A stretch of DNA of 64,000 nt, from the NCBI GenBank assembly GCA_022813625.1, contig JAKLMB010000010.1:1054001-1118000 (forward strand). The letters run 5' to 3'. Both the position numbers and the translations under genes were made by a program. This document shows, piece after piece, positions 33,554 to 46,004 of the stretch; position 1 is the first letter of the stretch, and each line of letters begins with the position of its first letter. Origin of the DNA: Aaosphaeria pasadenensis. Lineage: Eukaryota; Ascomycota; Dothideomycetes; Pleosporales. The notes beneath the pieces were generated by a model. It made no database searches and had not been told where the DNA came from. It saw nothing but the letters and a program-made list of their open reading frames with translations.

Positions 33554-36517
33554 CATGCAGGTGAGCACGCATCCACTCCCGCTCCCACTTCCACCTCTAC
33601 GTCTCTATCTCCACGTACACACTATCCTATTCTATCCTGTCCTGTCCTGTCCTGTCGTGTTTGTTTTCTTCCTCTTCTTCTTTCCATATCCGCATACTCC
33701 CAAATTCTCCCCCCAAATGCCATGCGACAACACCCAGAGTGACCTTGTCGGCCATGCTACTCTTCCTCCGCCATAACCACCATCATACCTCTGTCCCTCC
33801 CCCATTCGGCACCTGCACTCCACGACCAGGACCCCTACACCTCCCCCCTCCCCTCACCCTCAAGGACATCGTCCTACTCCTTCTCCTCCTTCTCGACTTC
33901 CACACTTCTCCTCTTCTCTCCTCTCCTCTCCTCACACCTTCCCGCCTCTCTTGACCTCTCCCATACCATACCACACCAGGCTTGCAAATGCTGACCAAGC
34001 CCCGTCTCCCTCCACAGGCCTCCGACCGAGCACGGGAGCTCGAGAGAGTATACCAGAGCCGGCGCGGCCATGCGCCGCAACTCTCCATAAGCGATGAGAG
34101 TCACCATGTCACCGAAGCCATCGGCGACATGTACGGCGGCGACGACCACTATTCCAAGCGCAACTCCCGGCCCTTGAGCTTTATCAGTTCGCCCTTGGGC
34201 GACAATCTCACTCTCGAACAGCAGCCGCCGCTCTCGCCCTTCGATCCCTTCCCCTCCGCTCCTCCCAAATCTCCTCTCCGCGCCCAAGTCAACCACAACG
34301 AACACAAGCCTGGAACACCGGCGAGCTCCAACGGCAGCTCCAATGCCGCCTCGCGGAGAACCTCCATGGGCAGCGGCCCGCGCTCCCCTCCCTTGTCTCG
34401 CACGAATTCAGACACTGCTGTCCAGCAGTTCCCGCTGAATGACATCGACTACGAATCCAGTCCCGCCGGTCTAGCCCAGGAATTGAGCAATCTCCAGGCT
34501 ATACGGCGTATGTCGATGGATGTGAACACCGCGGACCCCGATCTACCCTCCTTCAAGTCGTTCAATCTGCCTGCCTCCGCGCCGCAACATTTCTCCGAGG
34601 ACGAGGAGGAACAGGACCCGTCCAAGCTGTTTTGGGTACCCGCACGATTACATCCGGAGCTCGCGCCCAAGGAATTCAAGACTTTCATCGAAGAGAAGGT
34701 GGACAAGATCCGAAGGCGTTCGGGAGATGCAGATTCCTTATCACCGGATAGTATGAGTCGCCAGGGCTCGACGGGGGGAGGCTTAAGAAGAAAGAAATCT
34801 ATGCTGTCGAGGCAGATCGACAGTGGGAGCGGCTACAAGGATGGCGCTGAGCGGTTGGAGAGGAAGCGATCCGGTCACCAGCAGCCAAACGGCGGGCTAC
34901 CCCAACTTCACGAGCTCGAACACATCGTGGAAGACCCGACGACTCTGATTCGGCGAATGAGCATCGACGGTGCGGACGCAGAGGATCCCATGAACCAGGA
35001 TATGCCAATCCTCCCCGTCAAGCCAGCCGGAATGGGCACTCTCAAGCGGTCGACTCGAACGAATTATCGACGAGGCAGTATACGCAAGGGCGAGCGTGTT
35101 CCCATTTCGAGGCGCGTCATTACACGGCAGGCCGAGACCGACACAGACGATTCTCCAAATTCATCACCGGTACTGCAACAGGGAGAGTTTACCCACGGTG
35201 GGCTTACTAGAGTCCAGTCTGAGCCTGTCAACGCCGCTGAGAACTTCTCACGGCCACATCGCAAGCGCTCGCCTCCGCTTGCCCAAAGGTCAGGGTCTGT
35301 CGATGATTTCGTGCAGCCAGAACCTGCTGAAGAACGAAAAACACCCCAGCAACCGAGGGCTTTCCATTCACGAATTGCGTCGAATGGAAGGACGACCGCC
35401 CCTCTACCTGGATACAATCCCAACCCAGTGCCACAGATCGTTGAAACCCCACCTCCGCCCGAACCACGGCAAGACCCATGGATGCACCAACAGGTGCAAT
35501 TGCCGGAACGCGGCTCCTCACGCCAACCTCCCCCTCCGAACGCACAGTATCAACAACAGCCTCAGGCACAACAACAGCAACAGCAGCAAATTAATCAACA
35601 GCCTCCGCCTCGCCAACAGCAGCAGCAAATGCCTCCTTCTGCCCCGCAACAGCTTCGACACCCTCCACCTCGGCAATCTTCAAATCGGCCAGACCCTCGC
35701 CAACAGCAAACTCCCATCAAGCCGGCTCAAACGTTCGACGAGCTCGTCTCGCACCCTTCGCCTCTTCCCGTCAACGGAACTCGAGTCGACCAACTGTCCA
35801 TCATCCCCAGTGCTCCCGAGGAGAAGAAAGCGGATAAGAAGAGTAAGAAGAAGGATGACGATGAAAAATCGCGAAAAACAAGTTGGGGTTGGTTATTGGG
35901 CAGCGACGATAAGGAGAAGGAGAAGGAGAAGAGCAAGAGAGAGTCGGAAGAACGGGACAAGGAACTCGCAAAGAAGGTGAAGAATAAGTTAAGCAAGACC
36001 CAAGAAAAGAGTCACGATAACACCCGCCTTGATGTGCTCCAGACGTCTATTGAGGGCTCACAGCGTCAGGCTCGTGGGCGGGAGAGCATCGTCATTGATC
36101 GCGAAAGTGTCAAGCTCGAGGAGGAGCGGAAAAAGGAGAGTTCGAGGAAATCTTCTGGAGACGCAAAGAAGGAGAAAGAATCTGGCCTGTTCTCGTCCAT
36201 CTTCGGTGGCAGCAAGAAGAAGGGCGAGAAGGAATCGTCACACAAGAAGGGCAATTCCATGCGAGGCCTCTCCCCCGAGCCTCCGCCCAGAATTCTCAAG
36301 CCAGATATCGACTACAACTGGACTCGTTTCTCGATCCTCGAAGAGCGAGCCATCTACCGCATGGCACACATCAAACTCGCCAACCCACGCCGCGAATTGT
36401 ACTCCCAAGTGCTACTGAGTAACTTCATGTACTCCTATCTCGCCAAGGTCCAACAGATGCACCCACAAATCCAGATTGGTACATCTAAGCAGGCCAAGCA
36501 AACCCAGCGCCAGGCCG

Positions 36518-36563
<46 letters not shown>

Positions 36564-37065
36564 ACAACAGCAGCAGCAGGCGCAGCAACAAGCGCAACAG
36601 CTACAGCAATTGCAAATGCAGCATCATCAGCAGACGCAGCAAAAGAAGGACCAGCCGGAGGAGTTCTCGCAATATCAACGATATCAGCAGGTAAGCGAAT
36701 CGGCGGACTCAGATAGACATGCGCTGATTAGCGCGAAGCAACAGGATCAACACGAACGGGGAAGCAATGGTGCGAATGCACAATATGAAGGTTATGGTTC
36801 AGATCGAGATCAGTCAGATGAAGAGCAACACCAGCGCTCAAGTTCTCAAGACTATCAGCAACAGCAATCACAACAACAGTACAATCAACCGCGAGATTCA
36901 CACCACTCGCAATATAGCAGTAAATCAAACGGCCAATATAGCGTCGCCAGTGGGCAGAGCTACCTCGGCCATCCGAACGGTGGCAAGTCCCAGTCCCCGT
37001 ACTACGGCGGCGGCGGTTACAATGACGAATCGGATCAGAGCAGTAGGGATGACGACATGTGGTGA
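33554..37065 (+). CDS. Zds1/Zds2-like PP2A-Cdc55 regulator with polyglutamine tract
   Basis: The likely model is a 6-nt first coding exon (ATGCAG, 33554-33559), a 459-nt pyrimidine-rich intron, and an exon 34018-37065, giving 1017 aa starting MQASDRARELERVYQSRRGH. A start inside the open frame at 33988 is the alternative. The Zds C-terminal domain lies at about 758-818: LKPDIDYNWTRFSILEERAI, then HIKLANPRRELYSQVLLSNF. In yeast this domain binds the PP2A subunit Cdc55 and restrains it in mitosis and polarity. The rest is mostly disordered: Ser-rich N-terminus, Gln/Pro-rich middle, and Lys/Glu-rich KKKDDDEKSRKTSWGWLLGS. After the domain comes a tract of about 20 Gln (nt 36518-36600). Identity is firm, the 5' end less so. 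Confidence 0.88.
33633..33655. repeat. (CCTGT)n repeat in the first intron of the Zds-like gene
   Basis: Four to five copies of the same pentamer seen near 21580, inside the pyrimidine-rich first intron. Confidence 0.7.
36518..36600 (+). repeat. CAG/CAA repeat coding for polyglutamine
   Basis: A mixed CAG/CAA run within the Zds-like gene, broken once by an Ala codon and followed by more Gln-rich sequence to about 36650. Confidence 0.95.
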
Positions 37066-38099
37066 AAGCATGTCACGATTTTGGATTCGTCTTTTCCATT
37101 ATTATATATACGCAAGGCCGACGCTGCGAACCAGATCAGAGAGGGGTTTTATAGAGGTTCTACGGCTGTGGCCGTCTGTTGCTACGATGGGATGGTGTCC
37201 GAAAGAGGTTTTTGGTTGGATATGGTCTGGTACATGGTCGGGCCTTGGTTTGGATTGGCCCATGGAGCGTTCTGAGCGTGTGCTCTTCTCCTCTACTCAT
37301 CTCACCCTCTGTTGTCGATGTTACTCGCTCCATTAGCCTATTATTCTATTATTCACACACACATACGCGCGCACGGAGAGAGGGAAACGGCAAACGAAAT
37401 GAATCGAAATACCAGTGGACGGACGACCTACTTAATTCCTCCTTATCTTATTGTATGATACTTGGAACAATCAACCTCTTCGTCTTCTTCTTCTTCTTCT
37501 TCCTCTCCTAGTCCTTCTCCATCATCTTCTCCATTTTCGCCATTTCTCAGAATTCCTATCGTCATACATGGCCATCTGGCCGTCTATATCATCTTCTTAT
37601 GACCTAAGCAAGGCATTTTACATCTCTATCCCATATACACACGAATGACACTTTTAAAATGGAATTAATGACATATGATTCGGGGTAAGCAACGAATATG
37701 ACTTCGTCTCCCTGCTAGTTGAATGATTCTTTCCACCTATCCATGCCGACTTCTTTTCACGCACTACCATTTAAATGTGTCCTGTGATGTAGATAAAAGA
37801 GCAAGTTAACATGAATGCACGTATGAACGAATGAATCAATAGATCAACCAAATCAACGAACGAATGAACGAACATCCTACACCTGTACCTGGCATGTGTA
37901 TCTTCAGCTAATTTAGACATGAAAGCCGTATGCGGTGCAATGAGCAAGTCGCTCAGGTTTCATGGCATGATTGAACAAATAATGAATTTGATAGTGCCTG
38001 TAACTAAAAAGGAGGGGTATATAACGCCGTGAATGTGATGCTATGGAGTTACGCCTCGAAGGGCACATGGAACAAGAGAAACATTCCGTTGAAATGGTA
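37066..38099. other. Intergenic between convergent genes, no gene seen
   Basis: About 1 kb of 3' flank for the Zds-like and CWC16-like genes. A CTT-rich stretch occurs near 37480-37500. No coding content. Confidence 0.5.
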
Positions 38100-39200
38100 T
38101 CAATCGGAATCATAAGCTACGAGCGCTGACGGGAGTAACAAAGCTTTCTTCGCCGCTGGGGGAGGATTGCTAGGCTGGGGGTCGTTGGAGGATGTTAGTA
38201 TTTCGAGGTCTGTGGTGGGGTGAGTTGATGGGGGGTCTGGATTCGATGCCCTCCTCTTGCGTTTCAATATCCCGAGGTCGACCTTTGCGGAGGAGGACTT
38301 GGATTTATCGAGGAAAGGGTTGATGCTGGCGCGAGTGTTGCCGACGAGTGATTGCTGGAGGCTGTTGCGGGTTTTCTCTGCTTGGATCTCCGACTTCAGT
38401 TTCTTCGTCTTGGAGAGAGACTTTTCATCTGCTGCTCCGTTGACATTGGTACTTTGAATGGCGAACACCGGTTTCCTTTCCGCTTCGCTATCGCCACCAT
38501 CATGCGCTCCAAACTCCACAAGCCTCGCCCTGGCCGCATCGCCTTCCACCTCATCCGCGATTTCCAACCCCAAGCTGAACTTCTCCTGAATCCCCTCTTT
38601 TATCCCATCCTCCCTCTCAGCAGCCTTCCTCTTCCCCCGAAACTCCCGCCTCAACTTCTGATTCATCGTCCACGGGTCCTCCCACACCTTACTCGCATCC
38701 AGCAACTCCTCGACCCTCTCCCTCCCCACCCTCTCACTCTGCTTCCCCTCCACCCTCCCCTCCAAATTCGCAAACGCATCCTCCCTCCTCCTCTCCCTCT
38801 CCTCCTCAGTCAACATCGCCATCTCCCCCTCCCCCTTCTCCACATCCCCGTACTCCCTCCTCCGTGCCCCCGCATGCACGACGTATTCCGCATTCTTCGG
38901 ATCCGTCCTGATCTCCCACCACCCGCCGCACGCCGTATGCTTCATGCGGAAACTCCACACAGGCGTGGAATAGTAGTTCCCGACCTTCTTCTTCTCCGCG
39001 TTGAACCGCACGCCCTGGCCGACGATCGCGGCGGGTTTGCACGTGTCGCACCACACGGCGAAGGGGAGCTCGAAGCGCACGGTGAGGATTCCCGAGCTTA
39101 TCTTGCGTGCGCGGGCACCTAAGGGGTGCGAGGTCTGGTTGAAGGTGGGTGCCGTGTCGGTGGAGGGCGGGTAGTACCGCCCCATGTTGAAGCCTTGCAT
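38100..39200 (-). CDS. CWC16/Yju2 family splicing factor-like protein (CCDC130 type)
   Basis: A single exon of 366 aa. The N-terminus MQGFNMGRYYPPS is the signature of the CCDC130/YJU2B branch of the CWC16 family. The zinc-binding core reads FAVWCDTC, then a second site ending HTACGGWWEIRTDPKNAEYV. A charged helical region follows (MLTEEERERRREDAFANLEG, DPWTMNQKLRREFRGKRKAA), and the tail carries KRKRRASNPD-type basic patches consistent with nuclear entry. The related yeast Yju2 promotes the first step of splicing in the Prp19-associated complex; CCDC130 itself is less studied. No introns are present. Confidence 0.92.
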   Translation of the reverse strand: MQGFNMGRYYPPSTDTAPTFNQTSHPLGARARKISSGILTVRFELPFAVWCDTCKPAAIVGQGVRFNAEKKKVGNYYSTPVWSFRMKHTACGGWWEIRTDPKNAEYVVHAGARRREYGDVEKGEGEMAMLTEEERERRREDAFANLEGRVEGKQSERVGRERVEELLDASKVWEDPWTMNQKLRREFRGKRKAAEREDGIKEGIQEKFSLGLEIADEVEGDAARARLVEFGAHDGGDSEAERKPVFAIQSTNVNGAADEKSLSKTKKLKSEIQAEKTRNSLQQSLVGNTRASINPFLDKSKSSSAKVDLGILKRKRRASNPDPPSTHPTTDLEILTSSNDPQPSNPPPAAKKALLLPSALVAYDSD

Positions 39201-40317
39201 CGTTGATTCGGGGTGGGCCGCAGCGGGCAGCCGTGCGGGGGGGTTGTTCAGGTGAAGGTGAAGGCTGGTGGTGTTTTGAGGGTTCAGTGAGTGGGAGGGC
39301 TGGTGGTTGAGTGGTCGTGATGGTGAGAAAGAAAGTTGAGACGTTGGATGTCGTTGTGGCGTAGGGACTTATCGATAAGATGGCATAGCGGCTTTATCGA
39401 CGGGCAAGCCGCAGTCGTCATTGCATTTGTTCTCTAATTCATCCGAACGTCGGTATGGATCTTGATCAGTTATTGCAGGTTAGTACACAAGAGATTTTCT
39501 GTCACTTACTGGAAGATCGGTTCCCTCACGGAGAAGAGTGAATTTCATGTAGATAGCAATGCACTTCACAATCTCCGCTCTGGCTCACCTAACCATAACA
39601 TTACACTATCCCATCTATGAGAAACCAGGAAAGTTGAGACTAACATGTTCTCCCTTCGGAACTCGCAGCACATTAACTGTCTTGATTTCGATGCTTAAGA
39701 TGCTACGAAGGTCAAGGAAAATTTAAGATATTTCCTCATTGAGAAAGTTATAACTCTAATCGACTTAAGGTTTCCTGTCGATGACGGCACTAAAAAGGCT
39801 TGTCGCTCTCCTGTGTATTACGAGGTATCTTCATCAATCATGTCACCCGTGAGGCAAAAAGCAATTGCTCGTATTCGTATCCTTTGGTTCAGGACCGACC
39901 GACCGACCGGCCGGCCGACCGATTGAACGAACGAACGGTTTGGTGGATGGGTTTCCTATCGTGATAACTTAAGCTCTCCTCATTATTCCTGGGTATTGTC
40001 TTTGGATTCAACTGTAGACCAAATCACTGAAAAATTGTGGAAATTCAAAGTGCAACGAATTGGCATTTTTGTTCTTCTTTTTGGTCCGCAAAAAAAGTCT
40101 ATACATCCCATACCTCTTTCGTGATCGATCGACCGACCGGTTGCTCGCTCCCTACGTCCTTTTTATCGTAACATCGTCATGCCGATGCCTACCGTTCGTA
40201 ATGGAGCATGTCTTCTTACTCTCCAAAATAACACATATACACACATGCTATGCTTAGAGCCCCAAGGGTAGATGGATAATAAATCGTACATTATACGAAA
40301 TACGCTGAATGACTTGC
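39201..40317. other. Intergenic between two minus-strand genes
   Basis: About 1.1 kb, no gene seen. Contains a GACC/GGCC/AACG tetranucleotide repeat at about 39893-39938 and a GATC/GACC patch near 40122. Confidence 0.5.
39893..39938. repeat. GACC/GGCC/GAAC tetranucleotide repeat
   Basis: About four GACC units, then GGCC units, then three GAAC units. A simple repeat that changes unit along its length. Confidence 0.75.
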
Positions 40318-42557
40318 TTAAGCCTCGGCAGCAGGGTCAGTGATGAGCTTGGTGATCTTTCCGATGGCAATGGTTTGTCCTTGGTCCTGTAGAAATCGAA
40401 AGTCAGTATAGTAAGTAACTCAAAGGGATTATTCAAACGTACGCGCAATGTGAATCGACCAAGCTGTGGGTAGTCCTCAAATCGTTCCACGCAGATGTTG
40501 CCAGCAGCACCCGTGACGTCCAATCGAGCAATGATGCTGTCGCCCTTCTTGGCAAAACCCGGGGGCTTCTTGCTCTTCCTGTTAGTGCCCTTTTGCAGCT
40601 TGTGAAGCAAGGAAGTGAATGTAACTTCTTCTTGTGCGGCGTGCACGTGAAGCACACAGTTGAATCCGGCACTGAGAATCGACTTGATGTCTAGCAGCAC
40701 AATCTGTGCCTCGAAGGCTGACACACAGTGAACCGGTCGCTTGGGAGAGCACAAAACGAATCCGGGCAAGATATCTTCCTCCTCGACACCACGGAGACGG
40801 ATGCGCACCTGCTCACCACAGGTGGCTGCTGGAATTTCATCCTCTGTCTCGCCGTAGAGTGCGGAGATGCTGATGGTCTGTCTGTTTGGCATCATGAGAT
40901 ACTTGTTCTCCTTCTTGATGAGGCCGGACTCGATCTTGCCCTCGATCATGGTTCCAAGATCACGGTACTTGGCTGCGATAGGCATCATGAAGGGTGCGTT
41001 GAGCTTACGCTCAAGCGACTTCATGTTGTCAAGGTACTCCAATAGCGATGGACCGTCGTACCATGGGCACACATCCTTGGGCACACGATCCTTGATACCT
41101 GTGAGAGTCTGTGCGCTGACGGGCATGAAGGCAAGATCGGTCTTGGGGTTGAAGCCAACACCCTTGAGGAAAGTGGTGAGCTTAGTCAAGCACTCTTTGT
41201 AGCGCTCCTCTGACCACTCGACTGTTGGGTCGTCCATCTTGTTGACAGCGATCAAAAGCTTGTTAACACCCTGTGTCTTTGCCAGAATGGCATGCTCTCG
41301 GGTCTGACCACCCTTTTCGAATCCAGTCTCGTATTCTCCCTTACGGGCAGAAATGACCAAAATACCAAGATCTGCTTGTGAGGCTCCTCCAATCATGCTG
41401 GGGACGAATGTTTTGTGACCAGGGGCATCCAGGATGGAGTATCGTCGCTTCTCTGTCTCGAAGAATCCACGACCAACCTCGACAGTCTTTCCCTGCATAC
41501 GCTCCTCCTTGGTAAGATCCAAAGCCCATGAGAGATACCATGTTTCACGACCAGCCTCCTTGGCCTCTCGCTTCAATTTGTCCATTGTTCTTTCATCAAC
41601 CATACCAGTCGCGTAGAGGATGGACCCGCCCAGAGTCGACTTTCCAGCATCGACGTGACCCAAGAAAATCACGTTGACGTGCTCCTTCCCATACATCTCT
41701 TGAAGCAACTCCTCCTCAACCTCTTCGGCTTGCTCTTTCTCGACGGCATCGGTACGGGTAGAAACTCGGTTCTCGGGTGCGCGAGCTGGTGAGTTGCGCC
41801 CGGAGGACGGGGTAGGGGATGTGCGACCGGTTGACGTGGATGACTTTGTGGGCTCACCAGTCTTCTCGATGGCTTTGGTGGCGGTGACCTTCTTGCCAGC
41901 CTCGGGGGCCGATTTGTCGGCATTCTCTTTTGCTGCCGAGGGAGCAGCCGCAGGTGTGCCGAGCGAGAGGACCTTGGTGCCCCCAGTCTTCTCCACCTTT
42001 GGCGCTGCGGTCTCCGCACCAATGGTAAGTACCTTCGCCTTAGGTGCTGCAGCTGTGTCGCCGGAGATGCTCAAGACCTTGGGTGCCTTAGGTGCTGCAT
42101 CCTTCTTCTCTGCGGCCGGCGCAGCTGCAGGTGCAGCTGCTTGGTCTGCGGACTCGCCGGCCGCCGGCCTCTTAGCAATCTGAACGGGCGCCTGGCGAGG
42201 CTGCTGCTGTTGGGATTGGAAACCCTGCTGCTGGTACTGTCCGCCGTACTGGTTTCCGAAGCCCTGCTGCTGCTGGTATTGGTTGCCGTACTGTTGTTGG
42301 TATTGCCCGTACTGCTGTTGTTGACCATACTGGGGGTATCCTCCGTATTGCTGCTGGTTGTAGTATTGGCCGTACTGTTGCTGGCCGTAGCCCCCTCCGT
42401 ACTGTTGGAATTGCTGGCCAGGTGTGAAAGATTGAGCGCCTGGAGTGAAAGATGATGCGCCGGGCCTGAACGACTGGGCCTGAGGGTTGCCACCAATGTT
42501 CAAGTTCTGAGCCTGTTGCGAGAGCTTATCCTCCTCTTGTTCCCATGAATCGGCCAT
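40318..42557 (-). CDS. sup35: Translation termination factor eRF3 (Sup35)
   Basis: Two exons (42557-40443 and 40386-40318) give 727 aa. The short last exon adds DQGQTIAIGKITKLITDPAA and EA. Residues about 48-120 form a Gln/Gly/Tyr/Asn-rich domain built from QQQYGQY-type units, comparable to the yeast Sup35 prion domain. The middle (about 130-285) is Ala/Lys-rich with three repeats of the type KVLSISG, KVLTIGA and KVLSLGT. The GTPase starts at about 292, with GHVDAGKST at 300-308, DAPGHKTFVPSMIGGASQAD, and NKMD. It is followed by two beta-barrel domains as in EF-1alpha. eRF3 works with eRF1 at stop codons. SFRPGASSFTPGAQSFTPG near the N-terminus may be a PABP-binding PAM2-like region; that part is inference. 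Confidence 0.97.
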
Positions 42558-43220
42558 ATTTCGCGATGCCGGTGCGGGGTTCCGCGGTGGTCGTCGATGG
42601 AGGGATTAGGTGAGATTTCGAATCGTCGAAAATCGAATATAATGGAGACAACAGGTGAGAAATGGGCCAGATGGGAGGAGCGAGGGATTAGGCCTGTTAT
42701 AAGGTGATGTCGGGTGTCGTTGAGGGACAGAGGATGGATGGATCAATAGTAAGAGATTGGGCGAAAAGTATGAAATGTGACGGTGGCGCTAGTGAGTACC
42801 AACAGAAGTGGGTATTGGTATTGTCGCTGTCCGCAGTGTGGGCAGGCACGACGGGTTAGCGCGGGGCAAAAAGAAGAAATACGGGTAACTACGTACGGAC
42901 GAGCACAGGCTGCGTATAACCTGGTACGAAACAATATCCATACAAACAACAAATAAGTTCAACCAACTAAAAACTTCATCACTTGTTTATCTTTGACCCA
43001 AACGTCTTCCTTCTGCCTCTCACTGCATGGTTCTCCTTGATTTTCAAGACTCGAATCACTCAGACACACTCCACCGCTATACGTTCACCTAGAGTCATGT
43101 TCACGGCTTGGGCTGTTGGTGCCTAATGAATGACGTTGTGCCTGTCCTACTACCTCAGTACAGCCCTATCCCGGACGCTTCCACCTTGCTTCTCGTGAGA
43201 CTATACTCACAAAAGTGAAA
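42558..43220. promoter_or_regulatory. Divergent intergenic region between sup35 and the Yrb30-like gene
   Basis: 663 bp between the two start codons, with no coding content. It must contain both promoters; I identify no specific sites. Confidence 0.5.
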
Positions 43221-45559
43221 ATGGAGGTATTACTCGGCAAGGTAAGGTCAATATGGAAAGTCATTATCGGGAAGAGGAGAAGCTTACCATTTTACCAGGT
43301 GACCCAGCAGGCGATGAACTATGCCATCCGCACGGGCATCACCATCACTAGCACGTACGCTCTCCGCCAATGTGGTCGTTTAATGAAAGTGCGTGACTCA
43401 ACGATGACTCTCCGCACCGAAACCATGCTGATAGTACTTACCAGACGGTCGAAGGCCAAGAGAAGGAGGAGTTGGCTGCATTACAACGCCGACTGGAAAG
43501 CAAGATCCGCATCCTGTCCCCGGCCATTGACATGATCGAGCTTATCGCAGCCCGCGGCAATACATCACTGGAATCAGCCGTGACCCTTACCAAATCTCTC
43601 CGGTACGACATTCAAGCCCTTGGAGTTCGTCTCTCCAAGGCCGTCGGCGAAGAACAGCTTGCTCGAAGGGGAAGTTCAAGGAGTAAATCACGTGCACAGA
43701 ACGACCTCGAGTTGAAGCTCATCATCGCCGACATCAAGAAGTTACTCAATCGTATAGAAGACGAAGTAGACTTCATAAACCTTGCCATCACCACATCTGG
43801 CGTAAATCTCTCAACAAACCTCCCAGCTACAGTCTCTCCTTCCCGGTTGCTGCAGGCCAGTACATTTCTTACCGCGGGAGATTCGCAATATTGTAGTTCC
43901 ACCCCGCGTGCACAGCAGATCGGACCTGCATTCACTCTATCCATGTACATGCTCTTCTCTGGACACGCATATCGTCCGCAGGATGAAGAAGGCATACGCG
44001 AGACAACTTGGAAAGAGGTCATGCACAAGGCACGAGTCACCCTTCTCAGAGTGCCACTCGATAATGTTTACGATTACCCAGCGCCCTTCACCGGGAATGA
44101 TAGGCATAGTGGTGAGGTAAATCATGGCCACATTCCCTCCGAAAGCAAGCTCCACGAGTTTGCGTATCAGCTGCTCGTTGTTGAAGACCTTGACGACGAT
44201 CGTGTCCATACTTTCGAGGCTGATGAGGACCAGCCTGGCCCGTATGAAGGAGTTGATCTAGCCGGAATCCGTGAAATTATTCCTATCCATGAAATATCCA
44301 AGATTTTCTATGCTGATACAGGGAAAATCCTCAACATCGGCGCTGATGGGGAGACCAACAACCCTATACTCCTGCTGAAGCGCGATGTTAACGCCATACC
44401 TCCGCGCAGAATGATGGAAAGGAACGCAATATCGCAAGACTATGAGTCTGATAGTTCCGATACCGTAGGCGACTCCGAATCAGCAGACGAACAATCAGAA
44501 TTGGACGAGCAATTCCGCCGCGAGTCTTCCGTCCATCTGCCAGAAGAGGTTCCCGAAGACAATGAAACACAAACACATCCGTGGCGATTACCGCCAAATC
44601 TTGATCTAGAATGGATGGCTTTTGAAGTTTACGTGGAAGAACCATCTTCCGAGTCGGAATTTGAAGAGTCGGGGCTGGATCCGTTATCCCCCTCAGGGCC
44701 ATCTACTCCACAACCAGACAGCCCTATCTCTCCAAGCTTAACCGATGGATTTTCCAACATAAATTTGCGCCCTACCACCCCCTCTACCCCGGCTCCTCCC
44801 AACTCACAGCTGGTTCCCTCTCCCCAGAAGAAGCGGATTCCAGCGTCTCGCCAAAGCCCTTATCAAACATCTGCTCTCCCAGCCATCAAGACATCATTGT
44901 CATTGTTGGAGATGCTCATTCGCCTGACTGCCCTTCAACAATTTCAACAGTCTTCGCATCTTGCTATTCCGGACGAACTATTGACCTTCTTCTTGTCAGA
45001 CAGCAGTACCGTCGGCGCCGGTGGTGACTCGGAGCTTCGCCGGCGTGTACGACGTGAAGCGCGGATGAGGGTCGGCTTTGATCCATATGACGAAAGTCCG
45101 ATCAAACGTCGAGGAGAAGATTATCTGGAACATGAATTCCATGATGGAGACCATGACTACGACGATCGTTCGCCCGGGGAAGGTAAGGCTTTTGACTACC
45201 AAGGATTTCCACATGGCTCGACACGCTCGAGATCCTCGACGCCACTTCGCTCATCCCCATATCGTCAGTCATCTCCAATCACGGGGCCTCGGTCCAAATC
45301 TTCTGCTGATGTTCCTTTGCCATCTCGGGAGGGACGGGCTTCGCTTGCAAATGTATCTTCTGCAAGTCCGCTGTTGAGGAGGGCTACAACCCAGCCTAAT
45401 CATGGATTGGGACTTCAGCAACCAAAATTCCGTGGACCTCCTACGGCCCCCCCAACTTCTAGTAGCCCTCGACTTAATGCACATCCAAGTGCACAGCAAT
45501 TAGGCCGGGGAAGTCAAATTCCTGAGACTCCTCCGAGCAGCGCTGGTAAACGGCTTTAA
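43221..45559 (+). CDS. Yrb30-like RanGTP-binding protein
   Basis: Three exons (43221-43241, 43299-43388, 43445-45559) encode 741 aa. The N-terminus MEVLLGKVTQQAMNYAIRTG and the segment SKIRILSPAIDMIELIAARG match the fungal Ran-binding family that includes yeast Yrb30. That protein binds RanGTP and competes with Yrb1 in nuclear transport. Conserved blocks continue through IADIKKLLNRIEDEVDFINL and GPAFTLSMYMLFSGHAYRP. The middle and C-terminal parts are acidic (DYESDSSDTVGDSESADEQS), then Ser/Pro/Arg-rich and probably disordered. The first coding exon is 21 nt. The family assignment rests on the N-terminal half. Confidence 0.85.
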
Positions 45560-46004
45560 GGTATCTATGGAAATGGGGAGAACTACACAAATTTGTAAAT
45601 TGACTATGCATACACTACCCTGCAAAGACTTTGGGTGGCGATTAGTTGCTGGTCGATGAGAGTTCAGCTTTGCTTAATAGACCAAGATACCATCAATGAA
45701 TTTACAGTTTTAATATCCGTTTCAATTGATGCACCAATATGTTTATGTTAAAATTACAGTGTAGCGTACTGAATAGTTCAAAGAATCGACGAGCAAGTAT
45801 CGAAAAATTAATCATGAGCACCAATTTACTGGGTTGTCTGTCTTATTGCAAGTTTGCTTCATGCTTTGGATGCTTTAGAGAGCAGTGATGCTCGCGACTC
45901 CATGACACACTAAACAAATACGGCTAGCGCAGATTCACTATCTTATCGGCGTAAAGTGTCCCGCATGCATCAAAAAATCTTGAGCCTCAATAACAAATCA
46001 CAAA
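45560..46004. other. Intergenic, no gene seen
   Basis: A-T-rich spacer between the Yrb30-like and tsr2 genes, which run in the same direction. No coding content. Confidence 0.5.

Noticed and set aside
35096..35980. A 294-codon plus-strand frame inside the Zds-like gene
   Set aside because: It overlaps the Zds-like frame and reads as a shifted copy of its Gln/Pro/Ser-rich codons, with no family motifs.
38352..39122. A 256-codon plus-strand frame opposite the CWC16-like gene
   Set aside because: It is the antisense of a well-supported coding exon, and its Pro/Leu-rich content follows from the codon bias of that exon.
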